NCBI GenBank assembly: GCA_045615505.1
Contig: JAZLEZ010000003.1
Coordinates: forward strand, 1-7,312
Direction: 5' to 3'
Source: JAZLEZ01 sp045615505
GTDB lineage: Bacteria; Spirochaetota; Spirochaetia; Sphaerochaetales; Sphaerochaetaceae
Length of the DNA stretch: 7,312 nucleotides
The position numbers and the translations under genes are program-made. Positions 1 to 6,395 of this stretch are shown piece by piece (positions within the stretch are counted from its first letter, which is position 1; each line of letters begins with the position of its first letter). The notes beneath the pieces were generated by a model. That model saw only the letters and a program-made list of their open reading frames with translations. It did not search any database and was not told where the DNA came from.

Positions 1-164
1 GCAGGATTTGAAAAAAATGAAATCTCGTTGCCTGTTCCGGGAACTGCAATACCTCCCATGGCTGCACTTCTGAAATCACTGTCAAATGAAAGAGAAAAAG
101 CCGGAAAACACACCAGAAATATCAGAACGAGAACCGCAAAACGAAATCCTGTAACTGATTTCAT
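1..164 (-). CDS. Secreted outer-membrane protein, N-terminal part only (FadL/PorV/UPF0164-like barrel)
   Basis: The gene runs off the left edge, so only the first 54 codons are visible. The start is the ATG at 162-164, with GAGG about 7 bases upstream, inside the end of pncB. Residues 1-24 form a typical signal peptide: basic start (MKSVTGFR), a hydrophobic core (FAVLVLIFLVCF) and an A-F-S cleavage motif before LSFDSD. The mature start contains RSAAMGGIAVPG followed by EISFFSNPA. This matches the 'AMGGA.VA...D.....NPA' pattern at the N-terminus of FadL/PorV-like barrels and of the treponemal UPF0164 proteins. The role, an outer-membrane channel or structural protein, is inferred from that pattern alone. 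It is the third gene of the serS-pncB unit, beginning 2 bases after the pncB stop, so it is probably co-transcribed and translationally coupled. A different exported protein cannot be excluded. Confidence 0.6.
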   Translation of the reverse strand, partial: MKSVTGFRFAVLVLIFLVCFPAFSLSFDSDFRSAAMGGIAVPGTGNEISFFSNP

Positions 165-166
165 CT

Positions 167-1369
167 TCAGACCTCATTGTTCATTCGCCATTCGATACAG
201 CGTTTCAGGTATTCGACATAATCCCGATTCCTGCACATTCCCTTTCCTTCGACATCGGAAATTTTTGCAACATCCATTCCGTTGCATTTTATCGGTTTCA
301 TAACGATGTTAAGCGGTTCTGCATCACTGTCATTGGAAATGTAGGTTCCTATACCGAACGCAACTTTTATCCTGTCTTTGAATCTGTCGAATATTTCAGT
401 GGCCCTCTTGAAATCCAGACTGTCGCTGAAAAAAAGAGTTTTTGTTTTCGGGTCAATTCCGAGGCTTTCATAATGCCTTATCATTTTTTCACCCCACAGG
501 TACGGATCACCGCTATCGTGACGGACACCGGAGAACAATGTGGCAAATGTGAGTCTGAAATCCCGTAAAAAGCAATCGGTTGTAATCGTATCGGTGAGAG
601 CAACGCCGTTAAGAACTCCGTATTCAGTTACCCATGCATCAAGAGCATACCAATTTGAGTAAGCAGGATTGTGACGGTGGTTTCCCTGACCTACACACAT
701 AATCCATTCATGGGCCATGGTACCGGATGGTTTGATACCGAGTTTATATGCCAGATATACATTCGAAGTACCTGCAAGTACTGAATACGGAGCATTTATT
801 TCCGCAAACTTCGATACTGCAAGCTTTTGAGCCCGAGCTGAGAGGCGACGCCTTATTCCGAATTCACTGAAAGAGCCCAATCGGTATGTTCCGTCTTTTA
901 CATTTGCAATCTTTTCATCCAGTCTTCTTTTGAAAGATTCAAACAGAGTGTCATAGTCATAAGCCATCCTGTAGTAAACTTCATTTACAATGGCCAATGT
1001 AGGTATTTCATACATTGAAGTATTCAGCCAAGTTCCTCTGGTTTCTATCTTCAAACCGCAAGGGGCATCCGAAGAAATGGAAAAATCTTCAAATCTCGGT
1101 TGCCACAATCTGAGGAATGTAACATAAGAACCTTTAATCCATTTAATCGAATCAAGATAATCAAGTTCATCTTCTCTGAAACGCAGATTGCAGTACATCT
1201 GAACCTGTTTTCTGATTTCATCAACCATTTCTTCTGTAAAACGGACATTTTTGTTTCTGCAGGCAAATGACCAAGTGGTGTTATAACCGGAGAACCTGTG
1301 GTAGATTGCCTGTCCCATAGAAAATTTGTACATGTCAGTCTCAAGAAGACTGTTGATAATCTGATTCAT
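167..1369 (-). CDS. pncB: Nicotinate phosphoribosyltransferase
   Basis: This cytoplasmic enzyme joins nicotinate and PRPP, with ATP hydrolysis, to make nicotinate mononucleotide, the first step of the Preiss-Handler NAD salvage route. The 400-residue length equals that of the enterobacterial PncB type. Visible family signatures are LLETDMYKFSMGQA near the N-terminus, the basic EFGIRRR (about 169-175), AGTSNVYLAYKLG (199-211), GTMAHEW (216-222) with the histidine that is transiently phosphorylated at about 220, GVRHDSGDP (281-289), FFSDSLD (313-319) and AFGIGT (337-342). No key residue appears missing. The ATG at 1367-1369 overlaps the serS stop as TAATG. AAAGGA lies about 12 bases upstream, a long spacing that suggests reliance on coupling to serS translation. 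Identification is firm. Confidence 0.96.
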   Translation of the reverse strand: MNQIINSLLETDMYKFSMGQAIYHRFSGYNTTWSFACRNKNVRFTEEMVDEIRKQVQMYCNLRFREDELDYLDSIKWIKGSYVTFLRLWQPRFEDFSISSDAPCGLKIETRGTWLNTSMYEIPTLAIVNEVYYRMAYDYDTLFESFKRRLDEKIANVKDGTYRLGSFSEFGIRRRLSARAQKLAVSKFAEINAPYSVLAGTSNVYLAYKLGIKPSGTMAHEWIMCVGQGNHRHNPAYSNWYALDAWVTEYGVLNGVALTDTITTDCFLRDFRLTFATLFSGVRHDSGDPYLWGEKMIRHYESLGIDPKTKTLFFSDSLDFKRATEIFDRFKDRIKVAFGIGTYISNDSDAEPLNIVMKPIKCNGMDVAKISDVEGKGMCRNRDYVEYLKRCIEWRMNNEV

Positions 1370-2643
1370 TACCGTTTTATTTCCTTTATTCCACCCATAT
1401 AAGGTACAAGAGCTTCCGGAATACGGATTGTTCCGTCTTCAGTCTGATAATTTTCCATAATTGCAACCATAGCTCTGGATACGGCTATTGCAGTTCCGTT
1501 GAGCATATGTACAAAACGGTTTCCGTCTTCATCTTTGTATTTGATGTTGAGGTTTCTTGACTGGTAATCGGTACAGTTGGAAGTACTTGTAACCTCCCCG
1601 TATTCTCCGGCTTCCCCACGACCCGGCATCCATGCTTCGATATCATACTTTCTGTATGCAGGAGCACCTAAATCACCGGTACATGTATCAATTACTCTAT
1701 AGGGAAGTCCCAGACCTTCAAAAATTTCCTCTTCAATAGCCAACAGTTCTTTATGCATCTGTTCGCTCTGCTCAGGAAGACAGATTACGAACATCTCAAG
1801 TTTTGAGAACTGGTGAACTCTGTAAAGCCCCTTTGAGAACTGACCCGCAGCTCCTGCTTCACGGCGGAAACAATGCGAAAGTCCTGTCATTTTCACAGGC
1901 AGTTCGCTCTTTTCGAATACTTTTCCGCCATGGTAGCCGCCGAGTGTAATTTCGGCGGTTCCGACAAGTGCTGTTCCTGTACCCTCTACGGTATAAATAT
2001 TGGATTCTTCCCCCCGTGGATTGAATCCTATTCCTTCAAGAATTTCCTCTTTGGCAATGTCAGGTGTTATAAAAGGCGTGAAACCATGTTTTACAACTGT
2101 CTGCATTGCATAGTTTTCAAGTGCCATCTGTAACAATGCACCTTCATTCTTCAGATAATAAAACTTCGGTCCGGAAACATGTGTTGCAGTATCAAAATCA
2201 ATCAGGTCAAGTTTTGCTCCCAACTGAACATGGTCCATAGGCTTGAAAGAAAAAACAGTTGGTTTCCCCACAAACTTGATTGCGGTACTGTCTTTGTCTT
2301 CCTTTCCGACCGGTGCATCCGGATGTGCGTAGTTCGGAATCTGTCTGAGAAGCACATTGTATTTTTTTTCGACTGCCTCAAGTTCTGTTTCACAGGCTGC
2401 AATTCTTTCCTTTAATTCACGGCCTTCCGCTATCAGAGTCTGACGACTTGAATCGTCCATTTTGCCTTTCATTTTTGAAGCGTTCTCATTTCTTTTTGAT
2501 CTGAGTTCTTCAACAGAATGCATAAGGGCAGATCTTTTGTCGGCTAGGGCGATTACCTCATCTATGTCAACTTTCATATTGCGGTTTGCTATATTCTGTG
2601 CTATTTCATCATGTCTTGTTTTTAGCTCTCTGAAATCTATCAT
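1369..2643 (-). CDS. serS: Seryl-tRNA synthetase
   Basis: This class II aminoacyl-tRNA synthetase charges tRNA-Ser (and tRNA-Sec where present) with serine in the cytoplasm. With the ATG start at 2643 it has 424 residues, the usual bacterial length. It begins MIDFRELK, as is typical of the family. Residues of about 25-105 are charged and helical and form the long antiparallel coiled coil that binds the tRNA arm. The catalytic core follows: LVGTAE (226-231), motif 2 around CFRREAG (258-264) with QFSK (268-271), the TSTSNCTDYQSR serine/ATP-site stretch (353-364), and motif 3 at LNGTAIAVSRAM (381-392). An in-frame TTG at 2658 would add five residues, but it lies almost at the predicted transcription start. 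The ATG has GAGGA with an 8-base spacing, so ATG is preferred. It is the first gene of an operon with pncB. Confidence 0.97.
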   Translation of the reverse strand: MIDFRELKTRHDEIAQNIANRNMKVDIDEVIALADKRSALMHSVEELRSKRNENASKMKGKMDDSSRQTLIAEGRELKERIAACETELEAVEKKYNVLLRQIPNYAHPDAPVGKEDKDSTAIKFVGKPTVFSFKPMDHVQLGAKLDLIDFDTATHVSGPKFYYLKNEGALLQMALENYAMQTVVKHGFTPFITPDIAKEEILEGIGFNPRGEESNIYTVEGTGTALVGTAEITLGGYHGGKVFEKSELPVKMTGLSHCFRREAGAAGQFSKGLYRVHQFSKLEMFVICLPEQSEQMHKELLAIEEEIFEGLGLPYRVIDTCTGDLGAPAYRKYDIEAWMPGRGEAGEYGEVTSTSNCTDYQSRNLNIKYKDEDGNRFVHMLNGTAIAVSRAMVAIMENYQTEDGTIRIPEALVPYMGGIKEIKR

Positions 2644-2646
2644 AAG

Positions 2647-2662
2647 TCCGTTCCTCAACGGA
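2647..2662 (-). promoter_or_regulatory. 5' leader hairpin of serS with the Shine-Dalgarno in its loop
   Basis: On the minus strand the sequence TCCGTT-GAGG-AACGGA forms a perfect 6-bp stem. Its four-base loop is the core of the serS Shine-Dalgarno, which lies 8 bases before the ATG. The predicted transcription start (about 2661) falls at the base of the stem, so the mRNA would begin with this hairpin. The pairing is seen directly. A role in mRNA stability or translation control is inference. Confidence 0.5.
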
Positions 2663-2667
2663 TTCTG

Positions 2668-2696
2668 ATTATATTATTTTAACTATTAAGCATCAA
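2668..2696 (-). promoter_or_regulatory. Sigma70-type promoter for the serS operon
   Basis: Read on the minus strand, a -35 box TTGATG (2691-2696, 4 of 6 consensus bases) is followed by a 17-base spacer and a perfect -10 TATAAT (2668-2673). The predicted start is near 2661, giving a leader of about 18 bases. That is too short for a T-box riboswitch. A perfect TTGACA also occurs at 2705-2710, with a poor -10 (AATAGT, 2682-2687) at 17 bases, as a possible second promoter. Confidence 0.75.
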
Positions 2697-2703
2697 TATC
2701 TCA

Positions 2704-2732
2704 TTGTCAAAGAGGATTTTTAACATTATTCT
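2704..2732 (+). promoter_or_regulatory. Candidate promoter for the plus-strand gene at 2739, predicted leaderless
   Basis: TTGTCA (2704-2709, 5 of 6 -35 bases) is followed by a 17-base spacer and TATTCT (2727-2732, 4 of 6 -10 bases). Six bases separate the -10 from the ATG, so transcription would start at the ATG itself. The only Shine-Dalgarno-like sequence nearby, AGAGGA at 2711-2716, would lie upstream of the transcript. The box TTGTCAA is also TTGACAA on the opposite strand, so the divergent promoters overlap. The -10 is weak, which limits confidence. Confidence 0.4.
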
Positions 2733-2738
2733 GAAAAT

Positions 2739-3647
2739 ATGCAGAACTATAGAGTACTTTCAGGAAAACAGGATATGGGTGTTAAACTCAGTCATTTGCA
2801 CAAGGAAGAACTCCTTGCCGTAGGTATCATGGATACAGGTTCAAAAGAAGATCTGGAAGAAACAGTTGCATGGTACTTTGATAATTTCAATCATGGTCTC
2901 CATGTAATCACTTACTCCGATAGGCTTGTTCAAAGCACTCTGCAGTCCAGATTTCCGGAAATCACATTTATTGTGTTCGATAAGGCTCCTTCACTTGCGC
3001 AGCGTATAAATGCTCTGGCAAATGAATGTATGACAACCTACTTCTACCTTACCAGAACCGACATCGAAACTGTTGCTTTTGATTGGCAGACCATATCCGG
3101 AAAACTTTCAAGAGAAGAACATACTGCAGTTCTTGCACCTATTATCTTCAACAAAGACAAAGAAATAATTCCTTCAGTGAGAGCTCCTAAGCTTGAAGGA
3201 AAGAAACCGGATGTTCTTTCTTTTATTCCCGGCAGAAAAGATGATGACGATTTATATCCTTTTCTTGGATTGGGAGTTTACGACAGAGCTCTTTTCCAGC
3301 GTCTCAGAGGTTATGATGAAGAGATTAAAGGCGCCTACTATCAGACCTTGGATTTCGGAACAAGATGCTGGCTTTACGGTTACAGCATTTTTTCAGTCAA
3401 CTGCATTGCTGTAATATTCCCTACAAAGCAGTTCCTCATAGAAGACAGATCAGAATGTCCGGGAGTTGACAGATTCTACACTAAGGCTTTGACCGTAACG
3501 GTATCCAAGGACGGAAATACAAAAATCAGAAAAGCATACAGAACAAACAAAAGAGTTTTGAACAACGAAGTAAAGCCCAGAGCTGCTCTGTATAGAACGG
3601 ACTTCCAGACGCTTTGCGCATTCTGGAAAGTTCCTGTCGAAGATTGA
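2739..3647 (+). CDS. Conserved-looking protein of unknown function, weak GT-A glycosyltransferase resemblance
   Basis: I do not recognise this 302-residue protein with certainty. It has no signal peptide or membrane segment and is probably cytoplasmic. Residues 24-110 resemble the first half of a GT-A (family 2-like) glycosyltransferase: alternating strands (ELLAVGIMDTG, HVITYSD, ITFIVFDKA), then APSLAQRINALANECMTT, then YFYLTRTDIE, where RTD at 106-108 sits where the DxD motif would be expected. Residues 189-217 (LRGYDEEIKG, then YQTLDFGTRCWLYGYSI) resemble the 'GGFDE...ED.D...R....GY' acceptor-side region. A clear DxD is absent, so activity is uncertain. The start is the ATG at 2739, because an in-frame stop lies 18 bases upstream. 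It has no Shine-Dalgarno. An internal ATG at codon 13, preceded by AGGAAAACAGGAT, is an alternative start. The gene is transcribed away from serS and its stop directly abuts the stop of the next gene. Confidence 0.8.
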   Translation: MQNYRVLSGKQDMGVKLSHLHKEELLAVGIMDTGSKEDLEETVAWYFDNFNHGLHVITYSDRLVQSTLQSRFPEITFIVFDKAPSLAQRINALANECMTTYFYLTRTDIETVAFDWQTISGKLSREEHTAVLAPIIFNKDKEIIPSVRAPKLEGKKPDVLSFIPGRKDDDDLYPFLGLGVYDRALFQRLRGYDEEIKGAYYQTLDFGTRCWLYGYSIFSVNCIAVIFPTKQFLIEDRSECPGVDRFYTKALTVTVSKDGNTKIRKAYRTNKRVLNNEVKPRAALYRTDFQTLCAFWKVPVED

Positions 3648-3860
3648 TTACTGAAGAAGGTTCTTGAGTTCTTCCAGTTCTTCTTCATTGAGGCTTACGC
3701 CCTTACCTGCTTTTGTATGATCCGGAGACCAATGGCGGATGTCGTATCGCTGGAAAGATCCACTTTTGTCAGGTGTCCATTCGACAAGATTAAACTCCAA
3801 GGCCCATCCGCTCTTAGTTTTTGAAAGATCTCCGAAATGCTTAACAATTTTGCAATCCAT
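3648..3860 (-). CDS. PC4/YdbC-family single-stranded nucleic-acid-binding protein
   Basis: This 70-residue protein matches the bacterial YdbC branch of the transcriptional coactivator p15/PC4 family, small dimeric proteins that bind single-stranded DNA (and RNA) with a curved beta sheet. The visible signature is KSGWALEFNLVEW (16-28), then RYDIRHWSPDH (38-48), then GKGVSLNEEELEELKNLL (52-69) as the C-terminal dimerisation helix. Length and motif order fit a full-length protein. The start ATG at 3858-3860 has GGGAG 9 bases upstream. It lies on the same strand as topB, 90 bases downstream of it, so both may act on single-stranded DNA, but a dyad and promoter-like sequence in the gap suggest its own regulation. 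Its stop TAA directly abuts the stop of the convergent gene. The in vivo role of this family in bacteria is poorly defined. Confidence 0.88.
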   Translation of the reverse strand: MDCKIVKHFGDLSKTKSGWALEFNLVEWTPDKSGSFQRYDIRHWSPDHTKAGKGVSLNEEELEELKNLLQ

Positions 3861-3876
3861 AAAACAACGCTCCCAC

Positions 3877-3896
3877 TATACTTTTAATACAGTATA
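3877..3896. promoter_or_regulatory. AT-rich dyad, possible operator upstream of the PC4-like gene
   Basis: TATACT and AGTATA form a 6+6 bp inverted repeat with an 8-base centre, 17-36 bases before the ATG of the PC4-like gene. On the minus strand the left arm, TATACT, also reads as a -10 box (5 of 6) that would start transcription just ahead of the GGGAG Shine-Dalgarno, though without a good -35. A further candidate, TTGCTT-16-TATTAT, lies upstream. Operator function is inference. The repeat lacks GC and a T-tract, so it is not a terminator. Confidence 0.35.
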
Positions 3897-3950
3897 AATT
3901 ACTAGAATAATAACACGCGACTGTAAATAAGCAAGCATTATTTTTCCGAA

Positions 3951-6131
3951 TTATTTTCTGGACTTTTTTTCCAAATCTCTCATTTTGCGTTCCTGAGATG
4001 CTTTTATGAAATCGGCAAAGGTTCCGCCACCTCCATCGGATTCTTTTCTGATTTTCTCCGTTCTTGCAACAAATACAGGGCGTTCTGTACGGGGCCGGTA
4101 GTGGCTTTCCTTTACAATTACCTTAGCAACCATTGTCTTGTCGCCGATTTTCTTTTTATGGAGTTTTTCCTCATATCCGCATGAAAACCTCTGACAGACA
4201 TAGTGCGTTACTTTATCCTCATCTATAACCTTAACCATGGGCCAATCACAGGAAGGACATTTTTTCTGTTCCTCTCCCATCAATGCAGGGTCAAATCTGT
4301 CTCTGTTTGCTATTACCTGTTTAACAAGTTCCGCAGCATTTTTCTTTATATCTTCCACAAATAATTTTTCGTCTTCCTGTCCGTTTGAAATGGCAAAGAG
4401 TCTATGTTCCCAACGGCCTGTAAGTTCCGCACTTCTCAGCTGCTGAGGCACAAGGCGTACCAATTCTCTGCCTTTAGGCGTAGGTACAAGATATTTGTCC
4501 TGTCTTACAATACAGTTATTCTGAATCAGTTTTTCAATGATATCAGCCCTTGTTGCAGGTGTTCCCAGACCGTTTTCAAGTCTTTTCTTTAGTTCCGTAT
4601 CCTCTACAAACTTTCCGGCGTGTTCCATTGCATACAGCAAATCTGCTTCAGTATATCTTTCCGGCGGCAAAGTTGTATTTTTCTTCAGTACAACATCATG
4701 TATTGTCAAAGGCATTCCTTTTGCAAGGCGGGTAAGTCCTGATTCATTTTCATCATCCGCAGAATCCGCAACTGCAGAGCGTTTTCCGATATCTCTTGCA
4801 ACATCTCTCCATCCCTGATTGACAGGAAGAGTGAGACGGGCAATGAAATGCTCGTTCTCCACCGCAATCTCCACTGCAGTTGTCTTGTATTCGTAATCAG
4901 CTGACAGAGTTTCAAGAAATCTGGTAGTAATAAGTTCCCATAATGCTCTTTCCTGAGTTGATAATTTTGAGAGAGAAACCGGTTGTTCCGTAGGAAGCAG
5001 AGCATGGTGATCACTTACAAGGTCATCGTTGACAAGACGACTCAAATCTTTTCGTATTCCACTCTGCATCATTGCAGTACAACGAGCGGCAAACGGAGTC
5101 GATGACAGTGCTCTAAGTCTCTCCGGAATCGTAGGTACAATATCTGCAGTAATATACCTGCTGTCAGTTCTCGGATATGTTACGATTTTATGTACTTCAT
5201 ACAATCTCTGAAGGGTATCAAGTGTTTCTTTTGCGGAAAAGCCCAAAATTGTGTTTGCATCTCTCTGAAGTTCGGTCAAATCATATGCCAAAGGGGGTTT
5301 TTCACTTTTCGGGACTTCTGCAATTTCACTTACAGTTCCTGCAGCATTTTTCAATCCGGCTTCCAGTTCTTTGGCCTTTGATTCTTCGAATATTCTGATT
5401 GTATTGGCATTTGAATACCATGAGGCTTTGAAAGTTCCGAAATCAGCCTTCAGAGTCCAGTAAAATTTTCCTGCAAATTTTTCAATTTCATCCTCTCTGG
5501 CAGTCATAAGAGCCAAAGTCGGAGTCTGTACACGACCGGCAGACAATCTTGTATCAAAATGGCAGCTCATTGCACGGGATACATTGTATCCTATGTACCA
5601 ATCTGCATACGAACGGCCTTCTGCTGCTGCAAACAGGCTGTCATATTCCTTTGAGTCTTTCAGGTTTTCAAATCCTGCTCTGATTGCAGAATCGGTTTGA
5701 CTGCTGATCCACAGTCTTTGACAAGGTTTATTACATCCTGCTTTCTGAAGTATCCAGCGGGCTACCAGTTCGCCTTCTCTTCCGGCATCTGTAGCTATGA
5801 TTACAGATTCCACATCACTTCTATCCAACAGATTTTTGACAATTTCATACTGATTTTTGGATTTGTCAATGACCATTGTTTCCAGTTTCGGAGGCAGAAT
5901 CGGAAGATTCCCCAGTCTCCAATGTTTATATTCAGGTCCGTAATAATCTGGCGGACAAAGGGTTACAAGATGCCCTAATGCCCATGTTACAACATAATCA
6001 TCATTTTCAAGATGGGTTCCGAAATTCCGACACCCCAACACTCTGGCAAGCTCTTTTCCGACGCTTGGTTTTTCTGCAAGAACGAGTTTTTTCATAGGCT
6101 CTATGATATTGAAATTTTGATTCGTTTTCAA
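3951..6131 (-). CDS. topB: DNA topoisomerase III (type IA)
   Basis: This enzyme cuts and passes single DNA strands through a covalent 5'-phosphotyrosine, decatenating and relaxing negatively supercoiled DNA. The 726 residues are close to the length of the Firmicutes-type TopB. The Toprim domain is at about 14-150, with LVLAEKPSVGKEL (16-28, catalytic Glu20) and ATDAGREGEL (113-122, metal-binding acidic residues). SAGRVQTPTLAL (197-208) follows, then the active-site region VTYPRTDSRY (317-326) with catalytic Tyr319, and GLGTPATRADIIE (521-533). A C-terminal zinc ribbon carries Cys625, 628, 646 and 651, and the tail (655-726) is basic. The start is taken as TTG at 6131 because AAAAGGAG lies exactly 7 bases upstream. 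The ATG at 6095 (MKKLVLAEKP) is where homologues usually begin but has only a poor Shine-Dalgarno. Divergent from the ferredoxin gene. Confidence 0.95.
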   Translation of the reverse strand: MKTNQNFNIIEPMKKLVLAEKPSVGKELARVLGCRNFGTHLENDDYVVTWALGHLVTLCPPDYYGPEYKHWRLGNLPILPPKLETMVIDKSKNQYEIVKNLLDRSDVESVIIATDAGREGELVARWILQKAGCNKPCQRLWISSQTDSAIRAGFENLKDSKEYDSLFAAAEGRSYADWYIGYNVSRAMSCHFDTRLSAGRVQTPTLALMTAREDEIEKFAGKFYWTLKADFGTFKASWYSNANTIRIFEESKAKELEAGLKNAAGTVSEIAEVPKSEKPPLAYDLTELQRDANTILGFSAKETLDTLQRLYEVHKIVTYPRTDSRYITADIVPTIPERLRALSSTPFAARCTAMMQSGIRKDLSRLVNDDLVSDHHALLPTEQPVSLSKLSTQERALWELITTRFLETLSADYEYKTTAVEIAVENEHFIARLTLPVNQGWRDVARDIGKRSAVADSADDENESGLTRLAKGMPLTIHDVVLKKNTTLPPERYTEADLLYAMEHAGKFVEDTELKKRLENGLGTPATRADIIEKLIQNNCIVRQDKYLVPTPKGRELVRLVPQQLRSAELTGRWEHRLFAISNGQEDEKLFVEDIKKNAAELVKQVIANRDRFDPALMGEEQKKCPSCDWPMVKVIDEDKVTHYVCQRFSCGYEEKLHKKKIGDKTMVAKVIVKESHYRPRTERPVFVARTEKIRKESDGGGGTFADFIKASQERKMRDLEKKSRK

Positions 6132-6138
6132 TTAAATA

Positions 6139-6146
6139 CTCCTTTT
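6139..6146 (-). promoter_or_regulatory. Shine-Dalgarno that supports the TTG start of topB
   Basis: On the minus strand AAAAGGAG ends 7 bases before TTG at 6129-6131, the ideal distance. The downstream ATG at 6093-6095 has only ATAGAG close by. This favours TTG initiation with a 12-residue extension over the usual family start. I saw no convincing -35/-10 pair for topB on this strand. Confidence 0.6.
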
Positions 6147-6147
6147 C

Positions 6148-6176
6148 TTGACGACACCGACACAGGAGAGTATTAT
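6148..6176 (+). promoter_or_regulatory. Sigma70-type promoter of the ferredoxin gene
   Basis: TTGACG (6148-6153, 5 of 6) is followed by a spacer of exactly 17 bases and TATTAT (6171-6176, 5 of 6). The predicted start is near 6183, giving a leader of about 23 bases that contains the AAGGAG Shine-Dalgarno. An imperfect dyad, AATACTCCT (6135-6143) and AGGAGAGTATT (6164-6174), brackets the -35 and touches the -10, so regulator binding here is possible but unproven. Confidence 0.75.
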
Positions 6177-6205
6177 TTAGGTACTGAACTATTAAGGAGA
6201 CTGAA

Positions 6206-6373
6206 ATGGCTTACAGAATTACAGATGCATGTGCAGCTTGCGGAACTTGCGCAGGTGAATGCCCTTGCTCAGCTATTAATGAAGGCGACATCTATGTTAT
6301 CGATCAGGATAAATGTGCAGGTTGCGGAACTTGTGCATCAGTATGCCCTGTCGGAGCAATTGTTGAAGAGTAA
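6206..6373 (+). CDS. 2[4Fe-4S] ferredoxin, clostridial type
   Basis: This 55-residue cytoplasmic electron carrier is easily missed because it is short and lies under longer spurious frames on both strands. It begins MAYRITDACAACGTC. The two cluster-binding motifs are Cys9-x2-Cys12-x2-Cys15-x3-Cys19-Pro and Cys37-x2-Cys40-x2-Cys43-x3-Cys47-Pro, the classic duplicated ferredoxin fold in which each cluster takes three ligands from one motif and one from the other. An additional cysteine, Cys21, directly follows the first CP, where many relatives have Val. AAGGAG lies 6 bases before the ATG, a strong promoter lies upstream and a rho-independent terminator follows 23 bases after the stop, so this is a monocistronic unit. 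Such ferredoxins typically serve pyruvate:ferredoxin oxidoreductase or hydrogenase in anaerobes. The partner here is not visible. Divergent from topB. Confidence 0.95.
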   Translation: MAYRITDACAACGTCAGECPCSAINEGDIYVIDQDKCAGCGTCASVCPVGAIVEE

Positions 6374-6395
6374 TCCCGATTGCTTAGATTTATCC

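Noticed and set aside
102..112. Cys19 of the outer-membrane protein as a lipoprotein attachment site
   Set aside because: The preceding residues F-L-V do not fit even a relaxed lipobox, while A-F-S at 22-24 makes a good signal peptidase I site.
28..303. 91-codon plus-strand open frame at the left edge
   Set aside because: It lies antisense to the pncB 3' end and the outer-membrane protein start. Its product is low-complexity with no family features.
2644..2658. Upstream TTG start for serS adding MRNGL
   Set aside because: The TTG would sit within about 3 bases of the predicted transcript start, with no ribosome site before it. The ATG at 2643 has GAGGA at 8 bases and fits the family N-terminus.
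2644..2738. T-box riboswitch upstream of serS
   Set aside because: The gap to the divergent gene is 95 bases and the predicted leader is about 18 bases. There is no T-box consensus and no room for the structure.
4537..4818. 93-codon plus-strand open frame inside topB
   Set aside because: Antisense to the conserved GLGTPATRADI region of topB. The apparent protein is only the complement of topB codons.
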